A DNA stretch of 64,000 nucleotides from Limanda limanda. Taxonomy: Eukaryota; Chordata; Actinopteri; Pleuronectiformes; Pleuronectidae. The stretch lies in NCBI RefSeq assembly GCF_963576545.1, contig NC_083638.1, positions 24,700,090-24,764,089 on the forward strand, given 5' to 3'. Within the stretch, counting starts at the first letter, position 1. Each line of letters starts with the position of its first letter. The notes under the pieces were generated by a model. It had not been told where the DNA came from and ran no database searches. It was given only the letters and a program-made list of their open reading frames with translations. The translations under genes and the position numbers were made by a program. This document shows positions 13,587-43,400 of this stretch, piece after piece.

Positions 13587-13655
<69 letters not shown>
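13587..13655 (+). repeat. (CA)n microsatellite
   Basis: About 34 CA units, preceded by 'ctctctca'. It pairs with the tract ending at 13,454. Confidence 0.95.
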
Positions 13656-13657
<2 letters not shown>

Positions 13658-16311
13658 CAATAACCTTCAATAACCTTCTTCCACATGCTCTTATTGACAT
13701 ATGTGTAAATTGACATGTTAAGGAGTGGACAAAGGGATGAGCCGAATGTGAGAAAGTGTGGGCAGAGAGTGAAGATCCCCGTTGGCTGAGTGCACGGAAA
13801 TCTTCGGCTCCAGATAAAACCCGATGAATGATTTTCCCCCCCTAAGGCCCAGAGAAACAGGAAGTGTGGCTCCATATTAATTAGAATATGAATTAGATAG
13901 ACCAGCTTATCTGATGGCTCATAGGAGCGGGAGCGGCATGATCCGGGCAGCCGCAGCAGCAGAGGTGTTCTGGCAGAGCTCGGGTCACGTTGCTCTCCTA
14001 CAGTCTCAAATAGAAAAATAAAAGAGCATTGGGAAAAAAAATTCTTTCAGCTCAGTTTATCGTTTTGAAATATAGATTCGTAATATGTATGAAGAAAACA
14101 CATAAACAACAAAACAGTGTCTAGGATTTCTTGATAAGTTTCTGTAGCTCAGTGCAAATCTGTATATCCACAAATGTTGGTGTCATAGGAGAACATTTAA
14201 ATTGGTTTGCAAAATACAGGGTGTCTCAGGGGCTCTCTGGCATTTTGATTAATACGTGGTATTAATGAAAACTTCCTTTGCAACATAAAATGTTCAAAGT
14301 GGAGGGGCTGCACAAGAAAGCAGACGGCTAATATATATTAATCCGCCACATTAAATCAAGTAACTGTTGTTAATCTACTGGTAGGTTACAGAATGTATAT
14401 TGACGAAATTAAGTCAGGAAGGAAAATAAATGAAACTACAAAATAACTGTCACTACATTTCTGCCTCAGGGATTCACACCAGAATAAACAATGTCTGTGC
14501 TTTCCATTCTGGCATGGTTAGTTTTCTCTCAGGCGCGGTTGAGATCAGACAGAAAATTATGGCCCGCTCTACATTTGAATATGTACCAGTCTGTCACCAC
14601 GGATCTCTGCACATACATGGCAATCCACGCAATAACTGTTGATATATTTCAGTTTGAGCCAAAGTGATGGAGCAACTGATCAAGCAACAGCGTCATGTTA
14701 CTACGTGGCTGAACAGAAGAAGAGAAACATATGAACAAACATAACTTTTCTTCATCTCGCCTTCAAAGTCAGGAGATAGAAAAATTACTCACGGTTTTTA
14801 ACTACATTATATCCTCTTCCATGGCATAAGGTGTTTTCATATGGGATTGTGCTGGTTTATTGCTCCTTGTATGGCTCCTACCACGTTGCGGTACAATCCA
14901 CGTGATGGTTGCCATATTTTCTCAAGTTTTCTCAGAGGAGCCACAGTGTGTTCATTTGATTCCAACCTCTGACAGTTTGATTACAATCACACATCACAGC
15001 CTGTGCTGCGCCTCGTGTGTAACAGACTTCACAGTGTAGTCACTTACCGAGACGTCAGCCTGGATTTTTAATGAACCACAACAAGCGCGGAGAATCCTTG
15101 ACAAAGTCCCCGTCGTTCCTCTGTTTGGTGTCAGTGTCTACTCGGACCATGTTCATTACAGGCCTGTCTCATTACAGCAGCCCCCCACCAGGAGCCTGGG
15201 GGGTAGCAGAGCAGGCAGAGCCTCCTTGTTTTAGCTCATTAGAGGTCAGTGGTTGATTAAAATGTTGAGAAGTGGGGGTTAATCAGCCACTGACCCTCAG
15301 GGTGATGCTGTCTTTCATGGTCTCTTTTAATCAATAAGTGTGAGCACTGGCATAGAGATGAACTCCTCTAGCTTCTTACAAGGAGCTAGCTTACCTCCCC
15401 TGAATGCCCAAGTACTGCCTGTCTGACTATCTATTATCCCGCCTCTCCTTGTGGGGATGTTTGGAGGGAGAGGGCTTGACTTGAAGTGTGAACACACATT
15501 ATTAAAGAGTCAAAAGGTTAAATTCAGAACGTAGCAACATTAAGTTGTAGTGTAGCACGCCTCACGTCCATGGCTCCAAGTCTCATCTGCCAATAAAAGG
15601 TGTCGGACTCCAACTTCCGCATGACGTCTCCAACCACAGGAACTAATCCATCACATCCCGTGGAGATGCAGTCTGACGTGCTGTCAACATGACTACACAT
15701 CAAAGCCTAGAGAGTCAGGAGGCACAGTGTGTGGTTTTTCTACTCTCCTCTCCCAGTCTACAACTAAGATAATCAAACTACACACCTAGTATATCAGCAG
15801 GAAAATAAAACACAACCTCAAGGCTCGTTATGAAGTTGTGACCACTGTGGTAACAGCTTATGTGTTGAGGTGTGTGTCTGTCACAGGTTGTGTTGAAAGC
15901 CTGCACTGTCCACTGACTTACTTTCATTGTTACTGTAAAACCTAGACCTGTGTATTATATTTTCTTGACATGTACTCCAGTTTTATTCAAAGTAACACAA
16001 CTTTTGTTTTGGTCGCCTTTTAATTGTGTCATATGCACTTTCCCGTGGCTTTGTCTGTCTCTCTTGTATTTTTCGGGGCAATAGACGTATGATGAATGAA
16101 AAACTCTCCTGCAAGCCAGTTGGTCGGGTCGCTTATATATTGTAAAAATATTCTTCTAATGAGTAAAATAGTACTTATTATACTGTGAATATGACCATTT
16201 GTGTGTCATATTTAACTATATTAGATTAATTTGCTTGTGTGCTCTTTGTGCTCACTGGAAAACCCTTAAAATCCCACTAGTGTTTTTATGGTCTCTGCAA
16301 GTGTGTGTGGG

Positions 16312-16313
<2 letters not shown>

Positions 16314-16344
<31 letters not shown>
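16314..16344 (+). repeat. (TG)n microsatellite
   Basis: About 15 TG units. Confidence 0.9.
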
Positions 16345-16346
<2 letters not shown>

Positions 16347-16570
16347 CTCTGAACACACGTAGGAGCGTTTAAAGCGATGTGTGCGTCTGTGATGAAGCTG
16401 CTCCACGGCAGGATTAGAAGTCTGTGGAAGTCGTTACATCTGGTTTAGTGTGACGTCCCCGGGGTTCTGCTGCTGAGAGTTTGTATCAACACCTCCACTG
16501 TTTATTTGGACCTGCACTGAACTCAGGGTCACTCAGCTCCTATCACAACTAATCCTGGTGATGAGGCCCG

Positions 16571-16597
16571 AACACACACACACACACAGACACAGAG

Positions 16598-16678
<81 letters not shown>
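16571..16678 (+). repeat. (CA)n microsatellite, about 108 bp
   Basis: A CA tract with early interruptions (cagacacagaggca), then about 40 perfect units. Confidence 0.95.
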
Positions 16679-16679
<1 letters not shown>

Positions 16680-17329
16680 ACATCCGTCATACACATCCAT
16701 ACATAAACACACCTCCGGCCTCTGTTGGAGGGGGGTGCAGAGAGGTAGAGATTGACCTCAGTTAACAGTGGGAACCAATGAGAACCAGCTGTTGCAGCCG
16801 TGGATTTGCTTTTTCTCTTGTGTTTATAAAGTCAGTGAGGGCTGCCATGAGAGACACTTTGTGTTCTTTACTGATTGTGGCTTAACCCCCGGGTTGTGTG
16901 TATTTCACTATGTTTTTTAAGTAGCAGAACAGTTTACAAGATCTGGAGGCTTCTAATACCAATATATCATATTGTTCCCCCCCTTGATAAATATTCATTA
17001 ATAATCTCCTTCTGTCCTGAAAGTGCCTTCTGTTCACAGATGTTTCTGAGCTCAGTGTGGGCCTGAGGATTGATGCACGGTATCAGAGGGAAACTGAAAC
17101 AGAGTTTTTGTGATCTGCTGAGCAGCAGAAACAGAACACCATTACTTCCATCTCTGGTGGCTCATGGATAATTGAAAATAAATAGCGTTGTGTCGCAGTA
17201 CTGCTGCAGACTAAATACTAATTTCCGCTGCAGTCAGAGGATTTTCTAACGCTGTTTCAAGTTGTATTTTTTGATCCAGAATTCCCATCTGGTGAAAACT
17301 GACCAATCTCTGGGTACCTTGCCCAGAGC

Positions 17330-17347
17330 CCCCCCCCCCCCCCCCCC
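17330..17347 (+). repeat. Homopolymer C run
   Basis: About 18 consecutive C bases. The exact length is unreliable in any assembly. Confidence 0.9.
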
Positions 17348-19540
17348 ATTAAACCCCAACTATAGCTCAAGATGTCTTTTCAGAGATGCTTCTATAAATG
17401 ATATCACAGCACAGAGACTGTAGTTTATTTCTTACATTTTCTGTTCCGTTCTTATAACCATGAACTGAACCATAGTAATGCAGCTTTACATTTTGTTGAA
17501 TTGACAAAATGATGCTGGAGTATGGACAGTTTAAAAGATTTCAATACAAAATACAAAAACAAGGATCTATAAAAGTCAGCAAAAAGTGATCATAATGAAC
17601 CTGGGCTCAGAAAAAAGAGCAAAATCCCCCAGAATTCCTCGCCACACATGCACACGTGCACTCTCGATGCTGTGAGGTCTGAGAGAAAGAGATGTTCTCT
17701 AAATTGCGTAACATGGTTTGCACTCTGAGTTTAAATCGTGTTGGAATGTCATCATCTGCCTTAATGAAATAAAAGCAGATAATCTGTGGCACTAACACAC
17801 AGGTTATTTAAGGTCAGATTTTTTTTTTGTAATCTGTATTATACTGAGTGTTGGATTTTATGGACACTGACATCATCGCCAAGATTCTCATAATATACTA
17901 TAATACAGGTTGCGTTGTTATACAGGTTCCACAAATATCTCACCATTACTGCACATTGGCTTCACATATGATGCATCTGAGGTGTGATAACCAACCACCA
18001 CAACATGAAATGTGTAAAATGTGCTTTATGTGTTAACTAGTGTACTTTAGCTTACGGCCTTCCTCTTAAAATATTCATGGATTTCTGCTTTGAATACTGC
18101 GGGAATTGTCAGTTGAGGAGACCTAACTCCCAATTTCCTCTGTAATTATTTCTATTTAATATCTTGGTGTTTCCTATCAGTTGATTTATATTGAACAAGT
18201 GAAAAGCCATTACTGTTCGCCGCTGCATCAGTCCAGTTTCCTGTCAGAGAGATGCTCATCTTTTCTCTGCATCGTGCCTCTTCAAATTAGCAGAGGTGAA
18301 GAATGATTTTTGTGAGCTTTAGAAAGATGTGCCACAGACTTACAAGAATCCATTTCTGCCTTGGACTTTTGGAGTGTTTTGTTTATGCAATTTTATTCAA
18401 GGTGAGCTGTGAATGTAATTTTTTGGCTTTTCCAAATCCACGGAGAGAATTATTTTAGCTTTGCATAAAGACTGAAAACATGAGGAAATAGCTAGCTCTG
18501 TCCAAAGCTAACACAATCCACCAAAGCTCACATTTTTTCTGGAGGGGCCGTATCAGAGAACGCAAATGTCTTGGTTAGTTGCTCCTGGCATTTTGCAGAA
18601 TATTTCTTGAGAGCCTGTTAGGTAAATGTCCGGGAAATGTCCTTGTGAGCCCACGTGAGAGAGCAGCTGGATAATGACCGGAATGTTCACAGTGAGCGAG
18701 TAAGCGTGATGAACCTGTTTCTATCACGTGACAGATGGAGGAAACAGGATCAAGAAGAGATATACAGGTAGAAGACGCCGATGAAGATATCAATTTGGAA
18801 ACAAAACAAGATTAGACAGCTTTTAGTGATATGTGCCAATTCCGGTGTCGTCGGGCTGTAAAAAAAAACATGTGATCTACGCAGCAGAATTTATACGTCA
18901 AGTCCTCCCTCCCGCATGCAAACGCCACCTCTCGCCTGAATGTGCAGACTGTTTTCTCCTGTCGTCTGACCTGGAGAGTCTCCTGCTTTATTCTTCATAT
19001 TTCAAAGTCTGAAGAAAGTCTGGGCTCCATTTTTTGGACATTTTCATGCCTGTAAAAGGCTCCAGTGAGCTCATTTCATCCTCCCTGCCTTCGTTGACAC
19101 ATCGCTGCATTTCTCGGTGCATTACTCCCACCTGTTACCAAATGAACAAACAAAGCAGGACATATATTGTACCATTATGCTGCTAGTGGGGAAAAACTGG
19201 TAATGAATGTAAGTCACCCTGATATTTTTCTTGCAACAGATATGGTTCATCCAAAGTGTTATTCTATTTCTCTGGAATCTGAATATATTGCAGCTGAATG
19301 AAGGATTGGAGGAGGCGAAGTTAAGGGCAAATGATTTTCACCTCATTGACAGTTATGGAGAATAACAGTGATACACCTGAACCCTGAGTCTTATATTGTA
19401 GTAATATATGAGTGTGTGTCAGGGAGATGAATGGGAGTGCATTGTGGTGTATTGTCCTCCGCAGTGAGTGCTAAATGAGGTGATGATGACATACAGTGTA
19501 AATTTACGATGGGGACCGAGTGGTGTGTGTGCGTGGCTTT

Positions 19541-19544
19541 GTGT

Positions 19545-19576
<32 letters not shown>
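19541..19576 (+). repeat. (TG)n microsatellite
   Basis: About 17 TG units with one 'tatg' interruption. Confidence 0.9.
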
Positions 19577-20609
19577 TTTTTCCTCTTTGGTATGCAGAGG
19601 GAAGCACTGCAGTAATTAATGAATTGCAGCTTAATGGCGCCATGTGATTCTACATGGTAATGAGAAGGCATCGGTGCGGTGCCAGGCGTGACAATCAGCT
19701 TGGCGGAGAGAAAGTATCGGTGACACACAGGTGACACTCAGGCCTGGAGAACACAAATCACTGGATTTATGGTGGGACCATTGTTGTATAAAATCACAAT
19801 TTGCACTGCGTAATGACTCCAATCCAATGGGTTCGGTGCCACATGGCTTCGTTAATCCAGGGTTGTGTAGCTGTAGATGCCGAAGATCTGACAGATTTAA
19901 AAAGACATTCATGCAAATGCCACAGCAAAAAACGCAGGGTGATGTTACGGCAGCTCTCTCCAGCAGTAGAGCTTCTATAAAGAGTGTTTTCCTCCTCAGT
20001 TAAACTGCAGTTGATGCTGGTTATAACCTCAGAAGCAGAGCTGTATCTGATTGGCTCAGCTGGCAACAAGACAAACCCAAGGAGGATCCATTAAAAACAA
20101 ATAACTAAATAAACAACTTATTGGCTTATGTGTCAGGGAGGAGGATTTGAGTGTCACTGGTTTGCGTGTTAACAATATATAACATGGTCGCTGTGATAGC
20201 TAATATTTGACATGTTGTGACATTCAAACTAAATGCTTCTGCGCTCCCTGAGTAAAATAATGAAAATGCTTTCTGTTTGTTGTCCAGCAGACACCAATCA
20301 ATAGTCATACTTCTTACCATCTGCTTTTGTATCAGTTGTTTAGTTGGAAAAACACTTTGAATGGATGGGAAACACTTTTCATTAGATCAAATGGGTTCAT
20401 CAGTTTCCACAGAAACAGACAGATCCCATCAGTCTGAGTGAGGAGCTTCAGTCCTGTTAACATAGGGAAAATCTGTCTTATCTGTAGCACATCTGTTTCT
20501 ATAGCAACATCTAATTGATTAAATGATATTCGTGTTCTCTCATGGTGACAATGATGTTAATTCACTTGACAGAAAATGACACGATAAATGCAGTAATGGC
20601 GGCTATGTG

Positions 20610-20661
20610 ATGTGTGTGTGTGTGTGTGTGTGTGCTTGTGTGTGTGCTTGTGTGTGTGTGT
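20610..20661 (+). repeat. (TG)n microsatellite, interrupted
   Basis: TG tract interrupted twice by 'ct' (tgtgcttgtg). Confidence 0.9.
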
Positions 20662-21319
20662 CCTAACAAAATATTAAATGACAGCTACTTTAATTAACTA
20701 AACTAAACAGCCGAAGAACTTTGTCTATTTTTGGTCCAGTAATTAGAAACAAACTTCATGACTATTAGGGAAATAGTGGTCATGCAAAATAAAGAGTTAT
20801 ATGATATGTTGTATCATGATTCTGTTACAACATATCATATGTCCTCATGTGATCTGCAGCGTGTTCCAGGAGGTTTGATTTTATTCTAATGAACCAGAGA
20901 ACCAGACAGCTGATATCACAGTTAAATTAATTGCTGATTAATCACATCATCCCCACTGGTGCACCATGGGAATACAGACGTCTGTTCTCTCCTGCACGTC
21001 TCTGTCACTCTGTCTTTATTTCCTCTGTTGTTTGCATTTTCCTCATTCACATCCTTCTCCTCAGGCTCGACCATCAACCGACCAATCTTTCAATTTTCTG
21101 CCATGGTGAAAAGCACTTAAACTTATCGCTCCATCTGTTTGTTACATGCCACCTCCGGTTCCTTCAACGCTCCGCCCCTTTGTCCCTCTCTCCTCCTCTC
21201 CATCTGTGTATGTGTTTTTCAACAACCTCTGTATGTGTCACACCGCTCCAGCTGGTGCCTTTTGTGTCCTCCACCAACACTGTCCCAGGACTTTTTATGC
21301 CTCAACGCAGGTGACATCT

Positions 21320-21740
21320 TGAATCACAAGAATGCCTCTGACAAAATATTTTGCCATTTGGTGCAAACATTCAGTTGGACGGAAGGAAGAACTGAGTCGA
21401 TTTTGGTGGACAAAGGTCAATAGTCAAGGTCGTGGTGGCGCCACAAAGCATAATTTTTGCCTTGTGAACACAGTATTTCCAGAACACCTTCAGAGACGTG
21501 TATCTAATTTGGTACAAATGTCTACTCGGTTTCAAAGATAAACTGATTAGACGAGGTGGTTGAAGGTCTTAGGTCAAGGACAAGGTTGCCTCAGAAAACA
21601 TGGCCTCTTGAGCCGAATGTCTCTGGTCTCCCTGTTGGGAATTTCTTCCTCTGCTGACCGGATGTTTGTTACATTTCAAACAAAGGTCGAAGGTAACAGT
21701 GACCTCAAATGAGTTTGGAAAAAATGACCGGTGACTGAAA
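21320..21740 (+). repeat. Dispersed 'aaggtcaaggtca' type fish repeat
   Basis: The text contains repeated 'caaggtc', 'ggtacaaatgtctactcgg' and 'gacctcaaatgagtttgg'. These phrases belong to a family of dispersed fish repeats that read like 'ggtcaaaggtcacagtgacctcat'. A shorter relative is at about 25,555-25,610. No termini can be defined. Confidence 0.45.
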
Positions 21741-22411
21741 CTGCACTGGGTGGCATAGGCAAACAACTGCAGAGTATTATAGTTTTATATCACTTATTTA
21801 AAGCAAACTTTGAAAAGAGTCGTTTATGGTCATTTTTGATTAAACTCACCAATTATGAGCTAGTAAAACTCTGCTGCTGTCATCAAGTACAGTCCTGTAA
21901 TTTAAACTACCACAAATGGCAGCTGTATTCCTGCTAACTGGATTGATATCCACAGGGCTTTCAGTGAGGAGATAAAAATTAAAGCCTTTACCCTGAGGAA
22001 GAGGGAGCCAAGGGAACATTTGCGGGGAAAGTACATTAGAGCTAAACTGCCGCTCTATCAGTGTGAGGCACAGAGAAATATTGCGTCTGTAGAGACGGGT
22101 GTTAGGGTTTGTGCATGTAGGGAGGATTTCCATCAGTCAATACGTTGTTTCGTGTGTCATTGGATGACATTTCTCGTTTTCAGACTCTGTAGGTCTGAGG
22201 AAAAACAGGTTATATCGATTCCTCTTGACACCTTTTTTCTACTATGGTGATGTGTAGAAATCCCTGTGATTGACGATTGATTGAAGTGCCTCTGGTGTTA
22301 CAGCAATATCAGAAAGAGTTTTAACCTGTGTTAAGCGGCAACATTTGACATTATGTTGTATTTATTTTTTCTACATCTCTCTCCCGCTCTCTTCTTCCTC
22401 TATCTTTGTGA

Positions 22412-39785
<17,374 letters not shown>

Positions 39786-40395
39786 CCTTCCTCCCAACAA
39801 GGACTCGGGTGAAAAATTCTGAGGGCATTTCAGGGAGCAGGAGCTGCAGCCACGTCGTCCTGTGCCACAGATGTCTGTAGAGTAATCAGACACTGTGAGT
39901 TCATCTATTTGTACAGTGTGACGGCAGCATAGGCAAACTGAAATGCTCTCACGTTGTATCTCTTAGTGCCCTGTGAGACCGTGCCAAGTCATCAGCAGAA
40001 ATGGTAGCACACTCAGACTGAGCCTGCCAGTGTCTGTAGAGGCTTCATTCTCATCAGAAATTCAAAAGAATGTTTCTCCCTCTGGGGATCTTTTCTACTG
40101 AGTCTCATCTCCTCAAAAAATGTACAACTGGTAAGTTTGTGTTTGAAAGATTTCCAATATTCCTCTTGTCCTCATACGAAGCTGAGAGGAATATTGTTTG
40201 TATTAAACTGTGAACTGAACGGACGACGCGTTAATCGCCATCGTTTGCAGACTTTGTGGAACTGTTGCTGGGTGGTGAATATTTTGTGGTGTCGCTGGTT
40301 TCAAAAACATCACAGATGTGGATTATTTAACTTACCTCATTGTGTTGCGATTCTTTTCAGTGTTACAATAAAGTCAGAGTTTGTATCTGGTGGTT
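39786..40395 (+). terminator. entrep2: ENTREP-family 3' UTR and poly(A) signal
   Basis: After the stop codon the first well-placed AATAAA is at 40367-40372. It is followed within 10-40 bp by a GT-rich stretch (gtttgtatctggtggtttgtgtt), as expected downstream of a cleavage site. Cleavage is therefore likely near 40,385-40,395. This gives a short 3' UTR of about 600 bp. Confidence 0.7.
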
Positions 40396-41138
40396 TGTGT
40401 TCTTATTTCAGTGATGTGTGTCAGTGGTCAGGTGTTGGGAACATCTACTCACCTTAGCTGGTCAAAATAACAGAAACACTGTATAGTACAGTCATGGTGT
40501 ATTCAGTGGTGTTGTTTAATTAATTTGCTCTTGACTGATGCACTGAAAATGTTTTGATCGACTAGAGGGGAGAGTAAATAATAATAAGTCACGTCAAGTT
40601 TGATTGTTTATATAGCACTAAAAACAACAGGAGTTGATTTTAAGTGCATTACAATCATGAAGGCAAAATAAGCAGTGATAAAAGATAAATATGTATAATG
40701 TTAGAAATATAATGTGTTTGTTAGTAATTATTGAAAGTAAAATTGGAAATCAGACTGCTAGTGATCTTAGAATAAATGGTATAAGAGTGCATGAAGACAG
40801 ACCTACACTCAGAAAATAGCTATGGCTAACTTGAATGACTTCATTTAATTAAGTTAAACATGTACATTGATATGTAAAGTTATTTTAGTTAGTTTATTCA
40901 AATTAACTCAACATGCTAAAAAAAAAAAAAACGTATTTATATCAGACCCTTTACATTGAACTTATGTAACAAAGTTACACAGGAATTTAATATGTAATTG
41001 AAATACATAAAGCCACCAAAAGGCACCCTGGTGCTTCTTATTAATTCAAATAGACACGCAGCAGCGACCTGTGTTAAACAGGAAGTGAAAAAATAATGTT
41101 CTGATGATGCATTTGTCAACTATTTATTTCAGGTTTTC

Positions 41139-41183
41139 ACCCTAGGCAACCGCATATGTCGCCTGTACCAGGAGCCGCCCCTG
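41139..41183 (-). repeat. Isolated hAT terminus, same family as 50,981-52,209
   Basis: Read on the minus strand this is CAGGGGCGGCTCCTGG followed by a tract ending GCGGTTGCCTAGGG. That is nearly the same 45 bp that starts the hAT element at 50,981. No matching opposite end is nearby. The related copy at 61,065 lacks it, so it is a remnant insertion or a rearranged end. Confidence 0.8.
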
Positions 41184-41600
41184 CTTTGAAGTATCCTTAA
41201 ATGATCTATTCCACAGTGAAAATGTTGGACTTTACTTTGAAAAATCTCCAAAACCATTCAGTAAAAATTGTTCATCTTCAGTATGTAGGTAGTCAGATAG
41301 GTCCTGAACACAGGCATATCAGTCTCTCTTTGAACTTATTGAGCAAAGTGCTTTTACAGTACTTTGAAGTATCCTGAAATGATCTATTTTCTACAGTGAC
41401 AATCCTGATATGATCTATTCCACAGTGAAAATGTTGGACTTTACTTTGAAAAACCTCCAAATCCATTCAGAAAAATTGTTTGATATTCAGTATGTAGGTA
41501 GCCAGAGAGCTCCTGAACACAGGCATATCAGTCTCTCTATGAACTTATTGAGCAAAGTGTACTTACAGTACTTTGAAGTATCCTGAAATTACCTACTTGA
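41184..41600 (+). repeat. Tandem duplication, period about 209 bp
   Basis: Two nearly identical units: tgatctattccacagtg occurs at 41,202 and again at 41,411. Both run through 'gtatgtaggtag' and 'caggcatatcagtctctct' to 'ctttgaagtatcc', with the beginning of a third unit at about 41,575. Confidence 0.9.
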
Positions 41601-42957
41601 AGCTAAAATGTGTGATTCTTATTTTGTGAAATCTCATAATTGATATTGTCAAAATGCTATTCATAAAAATGGCACAGGTAAGACGATATATACTTCTTGT
41701 GAATTTAAACCAATACATTTTTTTTCAATTATTCATTTTGTATATAGGCTCCATGTCAACAGCACTGATAAACATTTCCTGCCTGATCTACTTAAAAAAT
41801 CAAGGCAACTTTTTGCATCGAAATATTAGTTACTTCAAGCAAGATTGGTCTATGTTTGAACTACTTAGGTTTTTCTACACAAGATCTAAAGTTTCCAAGT
41901 AAAGTCAACTTAAATTTACTTTCATAATTAAGCTGACTTTACTCGACAAATTACATTACTTTACCAGGAAAATTATTATTATTATTATTCAACTAGAAAG
42001 ATTAAGTTGACTTTACTTGAAAAATGTGCTTGATACTTACAAAAAATGAAGTACTTCATAAATGACCAGTCTTGCTCGATGTACATAATAATCTGATGCA
42101 AAAAGTTGCCTTACTTTCTCTTAGTAGATTTATTTATAATATTTTTCAGAGAAATATCATGGCAATGAAGTTACCTTTCTAAACTTTGTTCAAAAAAAGT
42201 GACATTTTGGTCATTAGGGAATAAAAACTAACAGCGTTCAATATCTGCCCTTCTGATTTTTAGCTATTGTGTATAAGACAATACTTATATTTACATGCTC
42301 TCAGAATCACTTTTATCAGTGTGATCAATGTGGGTGATGTGACCCTTCACCATAGTGGAATGTTGGAACCAAAATGAAGCTCCGCCTCCTGACCTCAGAC
42401 CACATTAGGCACAGCCTATGGCAGAGCACTACGCAGGTGCATGAAATCACTTGACTCCCGCCAATTTGCAGAGTAAATACAACAATAAAATGTTTGTTGC
42501 ATGGTTGTATGAAAGAAGATTAGTTGAGATGCCGTAAATACATATTGTTAAGAAAAAAAAATGAATCTCTTGTATTTTCAACAGATGCAGATTAAGTCGA
42601 CAACTATATCTTTTTTGTAGAACTAAAAACATACATATTTATTGTTAATATCATAGATATAATTGTGTTACATTTACATGCTCTCAGAATCACTTTTATC
42701 ATTGCATAGCGATTTTCTGAGTGCAGTCTGATTTCCAATATTACTTAACAAAAATATTAACAAATACATTAAATTAAAAGTCAACTTAATCTTTCTAGTT
42801 GAATAACTTGAGTTTTCAAGTAGGGTCTACTCAGCTTTTGCAATAAAGTCAGCTTAATTTTCCTTGTCGAGTAACGTCAGCTTAATTATGAAAGTAAATT
42901 TAAGTTGACTTTACTTGCAAAGTTTAAGTGATTTTACTTGGGAAAATTAGGGAACTG

Positions 42958-43143
42958 ATCTGCTTCTGTCTTTCTTTCTTAACAACTCTGACATATCGTT
43001 TCCTGCAGCTGCATTTACAGTCATCACACTTTGTATCTTTAATAACATATAAAACTCTTTAAAGAGCAACACACATCGTCAAAATTCACGCACACGTGCA
43101 GTGGCCATGTCCCAGGCTGCAGTTCCTGCTCCTACCTGCAGGT
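42958..43143 (+). repeat. Duplicated block P, copy 1
   Basis: The tract from 'tctgcttctgtctttctttctt' through 'tataaaactctttaaagagc' to 'caggctgcagttcct' recurs at 57,041-57,215 in the same orientation with moderate divergence. It contains a TATA-like 'tataaaactc'. No termini or target duplication are seen. Confidence 0.8.
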
Positions 43144-43229
43144 TCAAAACCAGGAATGTTTTTTCTTTTTAATTAATTTAAATTAATTTTGTTTAAACAT
43201 TGCGAGATTGGGCGTTTTTCAACACTTTC

Positions 43230-43400
43230 GTCGACTTTTTAGAGAATAATTCATGGATCTTAATGAAAAACCAAACTCTTTTAAGGGACTGATATTAATG
43301 AGAGTAATTCGCTGCAGATCCAAAATAAATATCTGAATCTAGTGAATTTAAATGTGTTTTTATAAGGGGACTACTGGGCCTTCTTCGGTGGAGGTATACA
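43230..43400 (+). repeat. Dispersed repeat related to 31,060-31,270
   Basis: Shares 'aattcatggatctt(a/g)atgaaaaa', 'gggac(t/a)gatattaatg' and the end 'gggacta(c)tgggcctt' with the earlier copy. It ends in 'cggtggaggtatac', a frequent ending of this fish repeat. Confidence 0.7.

Larger units (their letters stand above)
40711..42790. mobile_element. AT-rich inverted-repeat element, unclassified (left copy)
   Basis: The outer arms are inverted copies of each other. 40,711-40,826 (aatgtgtttgttag ... aattggaaatcagactgc ... cactcagaaaatagctatgg) matches the reverse complement of about 42,702-42,770, apart from about 50 extra bases in the left arm. The interior contains many copies, in both orientations, of a motif close to TTAAGTTGACTTTACTTG, and no coding frame. 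Its parts recur at 59,690-61,075: 40,820-41,135 in the same orientation (matching about 60,755-61,065), and 41,750-42,290 in the opposite orientation (matching about 59,720-60,740). I cannot assign it to a known superfamily. Confidence 0.65.

Noticed and set aside
13333..13875. 180-codon minus-strand frame rich in Cys-Val
   Set aside because: It is a translation of two (CA)n arrays and their spacer, not a gene.
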